Part shown: positions 1 through 9,617 of the stretch, one piece after another
How positions within the stretch are numbered: position 1 is the first letter of the stretch
How the letters are laid out: every line of letters begins with the position of its first letter
The notes under the pieces: generated by a model
Database searches by the model: none
What the model was told of the DNA's origin: nothing
Seen by the model: the letters and a program-made list of their open reading frames with translations, nothing else
Position numbers and translations under genes: made by a program
From: Paramacrobiotus richtersi
Taxonomy: Eukaryota; Tardigrada; Eutardigrada; Parachela; Macrobiotidae
DNA: 20,698 bases
Reading direction: 5' to 3'
Assembly: GCA_034698045.1 (NCBI GenBank)
Contig: JAQGAU010001196.1
Location: 1 to 20,698, forward strand

Positions 1-395
1 TGTGTGCCAAAACAAGCGTGGTAAAGACCTTTGCGCTGTGATAAACTCAACCCTTTCTTTGCCCGATTGATCATGGCGATCCCAAAGTTCCCCTTCCGCA
101 GGACCTGTTTGAACTGGTCCGTCCATTTTAGATGTTTGTCGATTTGTACTCCCAGATACCGAACTGACTTCTCAATCTTCACATTTTGCCCGTTGATAAC
201 GATTGTCGGCTCTGCTTGTACATTCCGTTCGGTACAAAGGTACATGGCTTGGCATTTCTTTGAGTTTACTTGCAGTAGGTTTTCTTGCAAAACCTGGCCA
301 ACATGTTCCAGTGCTTTGATGATTTTTCTGCCCGCTTCTGCCTTCGTTTTTCCAGTTGCATATATGAAGCAACACTTTTTTCTTGAATTGTTTAT
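1..395 (-). mobile_element. Non-LTR retrotransposon (LINE) reverse-transcriptase fragment, decayed
   Basis: An open minus-strand frame of about 131 codons runs from an in-frame stop at 396-398 off the left edge of the window. It reads as the C-terminal palm/thumb part of a LINE reverse transcriptase. The run ENLLQVNSKKCQAMYL is followed by the typical VRYLGVQIDKHLKW block and then by a basic helix and QRKGLYHACF. At the position where the catalytic Tyr-Ala-Asp-Asp would be expected, the frame reads Tyr-Ala-Thr-Gly, and a stop lies about a dozen codons upstream, so this copy is almost certainly inactive. The remaining 3' part of the element would lie left of position 1. It could sit inside the first intron of the gene starting near 992. 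The family assignment comes from motif pattern only; the clade (Jockey, CR1 or other) is not resolved. Confidence 0.8.
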
Positions 396-396
396 T

Positions 397-991
397 TATA
401 TCATGAGAGTTTGAATGCATTTTTTAATGATTTGTAATTTCAGACTCGTTAAAAAGATAGCTTAAAACTGTAGTTTGATTGCCATGAAGTGACATTGAAG
501 TCGAGAAGATGGAAAAAAGGACAGGTGAGGAAAAGGTATTATGTCGCCGTTGCAACCACCCCGTGCGCCGCAACATGCCGCACGTTCCAGCCTTGCCGTT
601 TAACAGTTGATACGGCAATATGGTAAAGCATGGGGCTGAATGCGCCAAATAATTCTGCAGTATATCGCGCATTGCAACTTGGAACAAAAGTGTGTCCCCA
701 CTTGTTAGACACCGTATATTCAAGATTAAAAAAATCCAAAAATTTCCAGTAGCTAATAAAGTCCCTTCAAAAGGGTTTAGCTACTGCAGTGTTATAATGA
801 TAATAATAATGTGTTCAGCAATATTTTATTTTTGCAGTGTACTACTCATTATAATAATTTGCAAGAATTTTTTCCTTCTTTATCTTAAAAGCCCTATTTA
901 GATTAGCTATTACTAACATCTCGGTAAGGTAACAACTACCAGTAGTAAAAACAAACTTTCTACCAAGTTTAACACTTTGCCCAATTTACAG
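397..991. other. Non-coding stretch upstream of tetraspan copy A
   Basis: No recognisable gene lies here. A possible tiny coding exon at 509-524 (ATGGAAAAAAGGACAG followed by the donor GTGAGG) would join copy A in the right phase, but it lacks the first membrane segment seen in copies B and C. The last 70 or so bases before the AG at 991 resemble the end of the copy B intron (shared CCNAATTTACAG end and similar upstream words), so the duplication that made A and B included part of this intron. A hairpin lies at 748-785. Confidence 0.5.
748..785. repeat. Short hairpin
   Basis: The 9-bp arms AGTAGCTAA and TTAGCTACT are perfectly complementary, with an inner CCCTT/AAGGG stem and a small bulge. 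It lies in the presumed first intron of copy A. No function can be assigned. Confidence 0.5.
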
Positions 992-1497
992 AACTTTGTT
1001 TGAGCGGTTTCTACGAAATGGGCTTCTTCTGGTACGCCGTTTCCCTTGAAATGGTCACTGCCGGTTTGTCCATATTCATCGGATCTTTTGGCCTACATCT
1101 CATTCGCAACGGCATCCGAACAAAACGACACTTCGACATCTTGTCCCTTACCGGCTTCTTCGGCTGTATCCTTGCCAGCCTGCTGTTGGCCATTTCAGCC
1201 TTTACAGCAATGGTCTCAACGGTGGCTCTTGCCCATAGCTACAGAGTCGGAGCCATGTTGCAGTATAGGACGTTAGTTCGTACGTCATTGCCGAGCGATG
1301 TGGTGATTCAAGTGTTTTTGGTAGTTTTGTTGATTCTTCATCTAAAGGTAGTAAGGCTTGCGATGTTTAATGCTAACGTTATGACTGTTCAAAATCCGGA
1401 ACGTATTCCTCAAAAGGTAGCCTATGAAAATGTGACCTTTGGGACTCCGCAGAAAGTGTCTGTTATAGACGAAGCGGAGAATTTGTTGATCGGTTGA
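992..1497 (+). CDS. Tetraspan-like membrane protein, copy A (exon 2; first exon not certain)
   Basis: The exon begins after the acceptor TTTACAG at 985-991 and reads in phase (two bases completing a split codon, then Leu-Cys-Leu-Ser-Gly) to a TGA at 1495-1497, giving 167 residues. It is about 80% identical to copy B exon 2, with one extra codon, and the splice junction is in the same phase. Hydrophobic segments correspond to membrane segments 2, 3 and 4 of copy B. The last 43 residues differ from B at one position. The first exon, which in B and C supplies membrane segment 1, is not found nearby. It may lie left of the window, be the tiny 509-524 candidate, or be lost, in which case translation could start at the ATG at 1018. 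The frame is undisturbed and many differences from B are synonymous, which argues for a working gene. I do not recognise a named family. Confidence 0.7.
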
Positions 1498-2342
1498 AAT
1501 TCATAAAAACATGAGTTGCTAAAGAACCTGCAGTCGCAGTCGCGGATAGCAGCAAATCAAACTCATCCTCGTTGATAATAAAAACATACAGCTATAACAT
1601 TACGTGCTATACTGCTATCTGTATATTTGCTCTGTGCAGCAGGGAATCCAGTTTTAGAGGGCAGTAGTAACCATTTCGGTGCGTTGTCCTGTTTGTTAAC
1701 TTGTTCTGTTTCTCCTATTGCATAAATAATTACTGATATAAGAGACAACAATCACAAAATTTTCGGCTGGAAAATCACAAATATTTAAAATACTCGGCTT
1801 GCAGCCAACCTTTTTCAATGTCTATAACACCATAAAAACCGATCGGCCATGAATCAGGAAGTCTGGCGCCTCATTCATGTTTGAAAATCTTACGGATGTT
1901 GGAGTTTATTGAGGCGATGTACCAACGTAAATACGAGATCATGTGCTGCAGATTTATGTTTTTGCAACATCGCTGTTTTACAGTCAGTTCCTTTTGTGAA
2001 ATGATGGTATGGAACACATCACATTATCAGCCATTCGCACTGAGTTAGTTCAGATTTTTCAGTTACCATAACACATACAGGTTAGTTTTACATACACTGT
2101 AAGTTAGTTTTTCTTCACTGCAACCTGCAAAAGAGCTGATGACAGGTTTTCCTAAAAAGTGGATCGACGACAGTGGCGTATTGTCTTTATGGGCAACAAA
2201 CACTTTCAGCACTTCTACGGACAGCAGAACACATCGCGCAAGGACTCACATAAACATTTTTTAATACATTGATCAAGTCAAGCATTTCTTTACAGAACCT
2301 TCTACTGTACTTCTGACTGGATCGATTAAAACATAGTTCTGG
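1498..2342. other. Intergenic DNA between the 3' ends of copies A and C
   Basis: A and C converge here. The first 40 bases after the stop of A resemble the 3' flank of B (shared AACATGAGTT), so the duplicated block extended past the stop codon. Beyond that I see no coding region, RNA gene or clear repeat. Confidence 0.5.
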
Positions 2343-4046
2343 CTATTTCATTTCACAAGAAAGTAAAATCTGTCTCCGCGTTTGTGACACTTTGTTGATC
2401 CTGCTAACAGCCAACGCAATATAGACGCTAAAGCCAAGTAGAATCGCCGATGGAAGCCCCGCTACAACATTCACCACCCAATCTGTCTGTGTAAGCACCC
2501 AAGAGGATGGACCGTACGAGTAAGAGATATGCGCAAAGATGCGCAGAATGTTGGCCGTTACGCTGATTCCGCTCATCGTTGTTGCCATGATGTTTAGGGT
2601 AAATAAAATCTCCAGAAAATAGTCCGCATGGATCCGGCGTCGGACCATGTGGATACCGACTGATGCCGCAGCAATACTGAAGATGGAACCGACAAGCTCG
2701 TTGACATCGGCGTTGACTACGAGGAAGTACACCACAATGCGCGCTTCCACGGGCGCCACTGAAAGTTCAAAGTATAGCTATATAATTACAGAATAGACTA
2801 GTATATAAGGTTATATATATGTTCGGGTCATACACTTACGATATGAGTATTTATTTGTTAAACCATGAATGTGTCAGTTTTAATGTCAACTGTTTCTTTA
2901 TATCACTTACGTACATAAGTCATTGCACTTCAGAAAACCAGCTAAATCTTCAGTCTAATAACCGAAGCGAATTAGAAAAGTGCTATGAACAGCAGCACTC
3001 GTCTATTACGTCTACCTTCTGCCGCTTGTCACCACTTTCATTGGCGCTGGGATGCAGCCACCCCTACCAAACGGCTGTTACGGAATCAGACATGTCACAC
3101 CGCATTAGCACATTTTTCAGTTGTTTTGGTTTGCACTTTCGTATATGGGTATTTTCGGGCGGAAACATTATCGCTTACAAAGTCCCCGAGTCCGCAGATT
3201 CAAACAAGAATCGCCCTGAATGTGGAAAAGTTTTTAACAAGCATATAAGTTACGAGCCGGTTTCTTGATCCTTAGTGCTGCGTAACCGTGTCACTTCCCA
3301 TTTTATGGAATACGTTACGGTACTTACAACCTAAATCGCTAACAAAGATACCGTGTAGCTAGTATATGCATGTGTAATATAAAAAAGCTTATATAATACA
3401 TAAGCTTTTTATTAACACATATATTTATAATACGCATACATACTACACGGCATTTGCGTCAGCGATCCCGGTTGTTCAAAAACAGTTTTTTACCAACACA
3501 GTTCTTGAAGAACCGGGGAGACCCGTTCGACCTGTTTTTATTTCCGCGTTCAAGTACTGGGATTATTGCGTGATAATATAGCACGTTATTGCGTTATTCT
3601 TGGGCTAACAATAAGAATCTTGGCCATGATCCCGTCGCACATGAAATGGGATTCGTCAGTTTTTTATTTGAACTGATGTTACTGAGCATTGTTTTTTGTA
3701 CATCGCCGGGCGTTCGGTAGTAAAATGATGCAATTCGTCACACACCCAAACTTCATGATACCGAAAGCATGTCGATTTTGATACATACCAGTACGAAATA
3801 TACGTTATGCAGCAAGTCCTTATAGAGTTCCATATATATGCAGTTAACAGTTATGCAGTTGCGCAGTTCTATATGGATTTGTTAAATAAGTGGCGCGCTA
3901 GAAAATAATCAATAAAGAATCTATCTGCAGTTAACAGTTCTTTATATTCTATTCGTTCACTTACCTACAAAAGGCGCTACCAGACCGCAGACAAGCTGCA
4001 GGACCAAAACTGGCATCCGGACCATAGACTGCTCCGGACCTTCCAT
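2343..4046 (-). CDS. Tetraspan-like membrane protein, copy C (two exons)
   Basis: Exon 1 is 3965-4046 (ATG at 4046) and exon 2 is 2343-2758 (TAG at 2343-2345), giving 165 residues. Exon 1 ends GTAG before the strong donor GTAAGTG; exon 2 follows the acceptor ACTTTCAG. The split codon (G + TG) is in phase 1, as in copy B. Four hydrophobic segments lie at about residues 12-29, 33-60, 77-103 and 125-148. The clearest match to A and B is a Ser-Ile-Phe followed by GIHMVRRRI here against GLRLIRNGI in B, at the end of membrane segment 2. Exon 1 starts MEGPEQ, echoing MESAPE of B. Copy C lacks the long C-terminal tail of A and B and is much more diverged. The 1206-bp intron holds an imperfect inverted repeat. 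I do not recognise a named family; the four-helix layout is the main evidence for a membrane scaffold or trafficking role. Confidence 0.8.
3327..3474. repeat. Imperfect 148-bp inverted repeat (MITE-like) in copy C intron
   Basis: The two halves pair from CAACC/GGTTG at the outside, through ATCGCT/AGCGAT and CCGTGTAG/CTACACGG, to a perfect 11-bp core stem AAAAAGCTTAT/ATAAGCTTTTT (3382-3392 and 3400-3410) around a 7-base loop. Many mismatches between the arms are transitions. Weaker pairing (CCGGTTTCTTG against CTTGAAGAACCGG) suggests the original element ran from about 3255 to 3525. This looks like an old foldback or MITE copy. Confidence 0.6.
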
Positions 4047-4541
4047 ATCGATTCTTCGAGCCCCAACAGAACCAAGTAAATTACGGGTACGCAAATCTCA
4101 AGAAATACGCATCAATATCGTTCATGTACTTTGAATGCTTAATTGATCATTCTGAATCGAACCTGATAATTCGACAGTTCTGCGACCTACCTACCGCAGA
4201 TAAAATGTGAAGATAAAATAATTCTAGTGCGGTTTTTCCAATACCAAGAATGCTACCAAAGTACATCATAATTGAACAGTATGTAGCCATGTCTTAACAC
4301 TAAGGAGCCAGGCCGTGTTCTGTGGGCCTGTGGCTGATTAATATCTAGATAATCACGATACCGCAGAACAGCTGTACAAGTACTCGTATACCATAATTAT
4401 TATATTCTCTCGTGTAGTAATTTAGCAGCACTGCAACATAGCATATCCACACGATTAGTTACCAGCTACATTCTTGCAAAGGCATTATTCATTGCAGTTG
4501 TTTATACAATCGATTATACTTTTCAGAACCAAAATTTTAAT
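4047..4541. promoter_or_regulatory. Shared upstream region of divergent copies C and B
   Basis: The start codons of C (minus, 4046) and B (plus, 4542) face away from each other across 495 bp, so both promoters must overlap here or their 5' leaders must come from elsewhere. A splice acceptor (ATACTTTTCAG, ending 4526) lies 15 bases before the ATG of B. I find no strong GTAAGT or GTGAGT donor between the two genes to pair with it. No convincing TATA box was seen. Confidence 0.4.
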
Positions 4542-5592
4542 ATGGAGTCTGCGCCAGAGCTTTATCAAACAGACATGTCCATCCTGAAAACTGTTGCTAT
4601 ATCTCAAATAGTGTTAGGAATTCCTCTGATTATTTGGAATGCCATCGGTAAGTTTGTTGTTAGCTTACATCCAGTATAATTACTGGTACCGCGGCCACAC
4701 CCGGGAAGTCTCGAGGCAGATGGAACGGAAGTAGATTTGCCCCTCACTGTTATTAGCCTGACAATAATGGTAGGTTGCTGTTGCCGATGGCTCTAAAAGT
4801 TAAAAAACTTATGCTTATTATATCGGCAACAGGATGTACCCAATCATGACACTGGATAATTGATATTATATGGTATTTTGCCACATAACCACGAGGGCGT
4901 TTAGTTTTTTGATTGCCTCCCGCGAGCGACGGATATTAGGGCCCTGTATAAATCTGGCACTGCTATCATTTGTACACGCCTGTACCGGTGCCGTTTAGTG
5001 TAATTAACAACCTTTATTAATATTAAAAATCACGGTAATAACTAGTGAACAAATTATCCAGTAATGTTACCACGTTGCCTAATTTACAGAAATTTGTCTG
5101 ATTGATCTTTACCACCTGGTATTCTTCTGGTACTCCCTTCCTCTTGAAATGACCACGGCTATTTTGTCCATATTTATGGGATCATTTGGCCTACGTCTCA
5201 TTCGCAACGGTATCCGAACAAAACGACACTTCGACATTTTGTCCCTGACCAGCTTCATCGCCTGTACCCTTGCCAGTCTGCTATTGGCCATTGAAGCCTT
5301 CACAACCATGGTATCAGCGGTGGCTATTGTCCATAGCTACAGACTGGGGAGCATGTTGCACTATAGGCTAGTTCGTACGGCTCTGCCGAGCGATGTCGTT
5401 ATTCAAGTGGTTTTGGTGCTTTTGTTAATTCTTCATTTGAAGGTGGTAAGGATTGCGATGTTTAATGCTAACGTAATGACTCTTCAAAATCCGGAACGTA
5501 TTCCTCAGAAGGTGGCCTATGAAAATGTGACCTTTGGAACTCCGCAGAAAGTGTCTGTTATAGACGAAGCGGAAAATTTGTTGATCGGCTAA
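4542..5592 (+). CDS. Tetraspan-like membrane protein, copy B (two exons)
   Basis: Exon 1 is 4542-4647 and exon 2 is 5090-5592 (TAA), giving 202 residues. The donor is ATCG|GTAAGT and the acceptor AATTTACAG; the phase-1 split codon becomes Glu36. Hydrophobic segments lie at about residues 17-35, 45-73, 88-110 and 137-158, so both ends are probably cytoplasmic. The basic loop IRNGIRTKRHF follows segment 2. Residues 160-202 form a hydrophilic tail containing YENV (a Tyr-x-x-hydrophobic pattern, from residue 179) and EAENLL (an acidic dileucine pattern, 195-200), both known classes of adaptor-binding sorting signal. Copy A has the same tail with one change. The 442-bp intron holds a hairpin. No known family is recognised; a vesicle or plasma-membrane tetraspan is an inference from topology and motifs. 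Confidence 0.85.
4778..4832. repeat. Inverted repeat in copy B intron
   Basis: The arms CTGTTGCCGAT (4778-4788) and ATCGGCAACAG (4822-4832) are perfectly complementary. Pairing seems to continue outwards with gaps for about 25 bases on each side. It may be the centre of a small foldback element; no function is assigned. Confidence 0.5.
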
Positions 5593-5615
5593 TCATACGA
5601 ACGTTAACATGAGTT

Positions 5616-5621
5616 AATAAA
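5616..5621 (+). terminator. Polyadenylation signal of copy B
   Basis: AATAAA lies 24 bases after the stop codon of copy B, and a second AATAAA is at 5642-5647. Either fits a very short 3' UTR. Copy A has no AATAAA at the equivalent place, although the flanking bases are related. Confidence 0.5.
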
Positions 5622-5647
5622 AAAACATTGAGTTTCCACCTAATAAA

Positions 5648-6539
5648 GTCTCGGAAGAAAAATACGTGAAGTGTTCAACAGCGCAAAGCCAGGGCCCAGA
5701 ACTACACTTCCGGTACTGGCTTCCATGAGATTGTGCATGATGAACGGTAACTTGTTCCGCTGTCATGTCTAGATCACTGCTGAACTAGCAAGTAAGCTTT
5801 TGCTCCTGTTCGGCATTAGTTTTCCCTTGCAACAATACTTAAAGATAGCCGAATGAACAATTTTGCGGATACCAATGTGAAAAGATTGTAAGCCTCGCAT
5901 GTTCTTCCATAAAATGAGGCTGAGCATACAACACATTTCCTGGCGAACCTGAATAAATAGAAAAATTGATCATTTATTTTGGTAAGTGTTTTGGCTTCAG
6001 AATACACTACACTTATGGCGAACCCGAATAAACGAAAAGAAGTGGGTCGCGGACATTCGTGGCGAGCGCAGGTGGAGAACCGCAGTGAAGCTGCATTTTT
6101 CAACTATTCACCGTCAGATTAAACTCGAATCGCTGGAACTCACAATCTAATTATGATAGTTTATGTAGACTAGTTTCTACATAAATATTCTCGAAGTTTT
6201 CCGTAATCGAGGAATCTTGAGCAGACAGTTCCAAAGATCTGCTTGTAAGAGCAACAGTCATAAAATGTTCGCAAACCAGCCCAACACATTTTTCACAGTT
6301 TTTCTGAGGGAGAATTTCATATCTGCATAACAAAAACAAAAATCAACAAGGACAAAACCACAACCACCATTTGTTTCGCACAAGTTGCGAATACCCCAAA
6401 AAAACTGACACGATAACAAAAGTAAAAACCACAAAGGCAAAATGATCAAATTACTGTGCGTTAGCGCAAAACGTAATACTTCAGCTAACGCACAAAACAA
6501 TTGTCCCCTTTTTGACAGGGAAAGTTGTGGTGTCAAGTA
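5648..6539. other. Intergenic DNA with a small tandem duplication
   Basis: This lies downstream of copy B and downstream of the minus-strand DUF1761 gene, so the two genes converge. No coding region is supported. The only structure seen is the 75-bp-period duplication near 5926-6040. No clear AATAAA for the minus-strand gene was found here. Confidence 0.4.
5926..6040. repeat. Degenerate tandem duplication, period 75 bp
   Basis: The words GGCGAACCTGAATAAATAGAA (from 5942) and GGCGAACCCGAATAAACGAAA (from 6017) are about 85% alike and are each preceded by a similar CATACAACACATTT / AATACACTACACTT word, which shows a local duplication. Confidence 0.5.
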
Positions 6540-7813
6540 TCAAAACGGAATGTAAGCCAAAGCCAGCAGTTTGATGAGGACAGACATGGCGTCGAAGCCG
6601 TGGTTGATCAGCACGAGGCCCACCTTCTGATCCAGCCAGACTATGTTGGGGAACTGCAGCAACAGGTTCAAAGCCACAAGAAACGCCCACATCACCATGA
6701 CGCTCTGTAACAAAATACAGCAATTCAGTTTTTCGATCAATATTTTGAAACAAAACGTTCCAACGAAACGTATGATTTCCTGGAACTTTCTGCGCAGCTC
6801 AATTTTTTTTAAATTTAAAAACACTTTCGTTAGTTTTAAAATGCATTTCAAATATTTCAAAAACTTCGGAAAAGATGTCTGGAGACTGGTTTTGGTCAAA
6901 AACAACGCTCATGCATAGGCACATTTTCTGTGTAAGTTTCAGAAATAATTGGTCCGAGCTAAGGAATCTTCGACACGGAAAACTGAGGGATTTGCGTTTG
7001 ACATTCTCGCAACTCATTTTCACATCGATGTGCAGAAGTATCACTCTAAATTCTAACAGAAAAGGATCTAATATTTTTCGAAGTTCTGGAGAAATGTTTG
7101 ATCAAGTTTTCAGTAATTCAACCAGCTGGAGCGATAAGGAAAAGGCTAGATGCTAGTTTTCGAAAGAATGGGATTAGTGTATTGTATTCAGCTTAAATAG
7201 TAGAAAACTAAAAGTCCTACAGGAAAGTGTTATCAAAAGGTGTGAAAAACATATTTCAGAGTTAGCAGAAACTCACTTTACACTTGCTCGTCTAGCTGCT
7301 TATCTCAGTTCGTATTAGTTATTAAGGAAGAAAAATCTAAAAAATCTCGACGATAAGTTACATCTCATCGAAATGCTGCGAAACATACCGTCAGGGAATC
7401 CGGATGGAAGAAGATGCTGTGCAAAAGGAACACACCGAATTACATCATTCCACACTGATACACGTCAACTTGTTCGCAAATCACATCTCAAACACACCTG
7501 AGGAACACAGCCAACACGAGATCCCCCATTGTCGATGTCAGAATCTTGCTCTTCAAATCGACATTACCGCTGGCCAGTTTGTTCTTCAGTTCAGGCTGGT
7601 AATCGAGCCAAATGTTGCCAAAGAGGACCGGAGAGTACCACAGCTGAAAACGAGGCAAACGTTGATCAATCATTGTTTGTGGTTAAGGGAGATTGGAGCA
7701 CTTACGAAACCCATGATCTGCGTCAAGATGACGCCGATCACCAGGGCACCATACTTCCAACTGGCAGGAGCCAGGGCCAGTTGCGCACCGCTCAAGATGA
7801 TGTCAGCGGACAT
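6540..7813 (-). CDS. DUF1761-family small membrane protein (three exons)
   Basis: Exons are 7706-7813 (ATG at 7813), 7498-7643 and 6540-6702 (TGA at 6540-6542), giving 138 residues. Exon 1 ends at the donor GTAAGTGC, exon 2 follows CGTTTTCAG and ends CTCAG|GTGTGT, and exon 3 is entered after TTACAGAG so that the phase-2 codon becomes Ser85. The family signature is GFLWYSPVLFGNIW (residues 35-48), with NIVWLDQ and INHGFD in the last third (104-122), matching the usual pattern of DUF1761 (Pfam PF08570) in which WYSP.LFG opens the domain and a W..k....l.N.gy block closes it. Four hydrophobic stretches, at about 21-37, 72-84, 86-102 and 123-137, suit a short multi-pass protein. The family has no established biochemical function. 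The exon 3 acceptor is the weakest join; TTACAG two bases earlier is a better signal but would put a stop in frame. Confidence 0.85.
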
Positions 7814-8065
7814 GTCTATGGAAAGCAGAATGATATCATCACAGGTTACGTAAATCCCCGAACGAACTGTCAAAACTTTGTGAGCCCCACACATGGAAAT
7901 CGCTAGCTAGCGAACTATACTCGTATAGAAACATCGGAAACGGGAGTTATGAGGGGAAAACGAAGGGTCTCGAAAAACTGTCTCGTTCTTTTGGTCTTTC
8001 GCTGCCATTTTCTGAATCTCGTTTTCTGCACGCCTGTCGGTGGCATCGACAAAATGTAGGCTTAC

Positions 8066-8216
8066 CTGGTACAGGAACTAGGTTTTTAGTAGATCTGGAA
8101 AAAAGAACCGCCCGAGTTAAACTATAAAAATTAAAAAATCTAAAAGACTGTAAAGTGTAAAGCACAAAGTCCGCTCGAACCGTCAACTGTGAAACTGAAA
8201 ATGTAAAAAGCGTCAT
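8066..8216 (-). other. Probable upstream exon of the DUF1761 gene
   Basis: A strong minus-strand donor (GTACCAG|GTAAGCC, exon edge at 8066) lies 250 bases upstream of the acceptor CTGCTTTCCATAG, whose AG is two bases before the ATG at 7813. Splicing them gives a leader exon. Its upstream edge is not defined; 8216 marks an ATG that is in frame after splicing and would add about 50 residues rich in aromatic and hydroxyl residues. I favour a 5' UTR because the domain starts soon after Met at 7813. Confidence 0.35.
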
Positions 8217-9600
8217 CCGTCTTGGACTCTTGGCAGTTGAGCCTGACTGGTGTGACTCAGATCTGCAGCATGCTGTCGAGCCGATTAGGACAAAAAAACA
8301 GACATGGAAAGCCGTACGGCACGGTCCGGCGTGTTATTGTGATACGTTGTTTGCTTCGGCCTTGTACGTCGTGCTTTTACTGCTTTATAGCAATCTTTAT
8401 GTCCTTAAATCTCTTACATGCACCCTTTTTATTCGTAAATACAGTATAGTTTTGCCTCGGAATATTTTCCTGCTATTTTATTAGAACTACCGTAATTTCA
8501 TCAGACTTTGGTTTAGAGAAGGAGGCCATGGCTTCTGCGTAATCGATGTCTTTTGCGTTTGGGACATGTTTCCAGATTAAAACCATGACGCACAGCAACT
8601 TAATAACTACGAAAACGCGTCTTCAAGCATTTTTGACTCAGAGCGTCAATGGCTGCGTAGTACTTGTTAATTTTGCAGACAAATACAAAGTACACGCATC
8701 TTACTTGCGCCCCGTGCCGTTTATTCTCCGAACTGAGCATGCGCATAATTTGTTTCCAGCAGGTTCTAATCAAATTTTTATATGCCATTATTATTGCTGG
8801 TTACAGATTTATTGCAGGGGAGTCTCAAGTAAGGACAGTAAACTGCGCATTCTAGTCATCGATTGGCATCCAACGCTAACAGGCATTCGATAACTACAAT
8901 GCCGCAGTGTACGTGTACATAAACATTCATGGAACTACTATTCGTGAAAGATCAGTTTCGCAAGCTCTCATATTACGGAAATCAATATAATGTTTGCTAA
9001 TCAGCAATAAATTAAAGGTCACTGCAATTCATGGTAACTCGGTGAAAATTCTGACAATTTCTAAGCCCCTGAAGGGTGCAAACTGAGCTTATAAAGTATT
9101 CTAAACGTCCGTAAGCACTTCTTGACATTTTCCTGTTAAATCGGGATCCTGTTTCAAGAATTTCAACACCTCAGTCTCATATGCGAGCCATAATATCGAT
9201 TGTTCTGTTGCACAGTATCAAACACTCGGGATCGTCCAGAAGTACTGCAAGAACAAATCACGTAAAGGGGCATTCTAAAAAATTAGGCCCATCCAGAATT
9301 ACAAAACCATTGTGTGCGTTTGATCTTTTGTTTACGGCATATCGGTCGTACGGATTTCCGCGACCTTATCCTTGCTCGCGTGTCACCACATTTGTACCCC
9401 ATTCTACGTAAGCAAATACGTATTAAATCGCCTATATCGATCCTCAACCGGATGCGACGGATACCGGCACGTTCACAGCCCGTAAAACGAGCGCATCATC
9501 ACTGCACCCCCCATCCATAAACCAGTTTGACTTGACGCGGAAGGTTGCCCAGTACATTTTGTTAAATTTCCTCAAAAAGGTGACACGTTACGTATACCCG
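8217..9600. other. Intergenic DNA, no gene recognised
   Basis: Open frames of up to about 115 codons occur here on the plus strand (for example 8546-8893), but none has family resemblance, matched splice sites or a biased composition. I see no RNA gene or strong repeat. Confidence 0.4.
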
Positions 9601-9617
9601 CTCTCTGTGACTGGGCG

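Noticed and set aside
31..414. A 127-codon plus-strand open frame rich in Phe and Cys
   Set aside because: It is the antisense of the reverse-transcriptase fragment, whose motifs are clear on the minus strand.
2819..3268. A 149-codon plus-strand open frame
   Set aside because: It lies inside the copy C intron on the opposite strand, has no recognisable domain and contains no splice or start context that supports a gene.
7404..7906. Two overlapping plus-strand open frames of 125-149 codons
   Set aside because: They are antisense to exons 1 and 2 of the DUF1761 gene, which has family motifs and matched splice sites.
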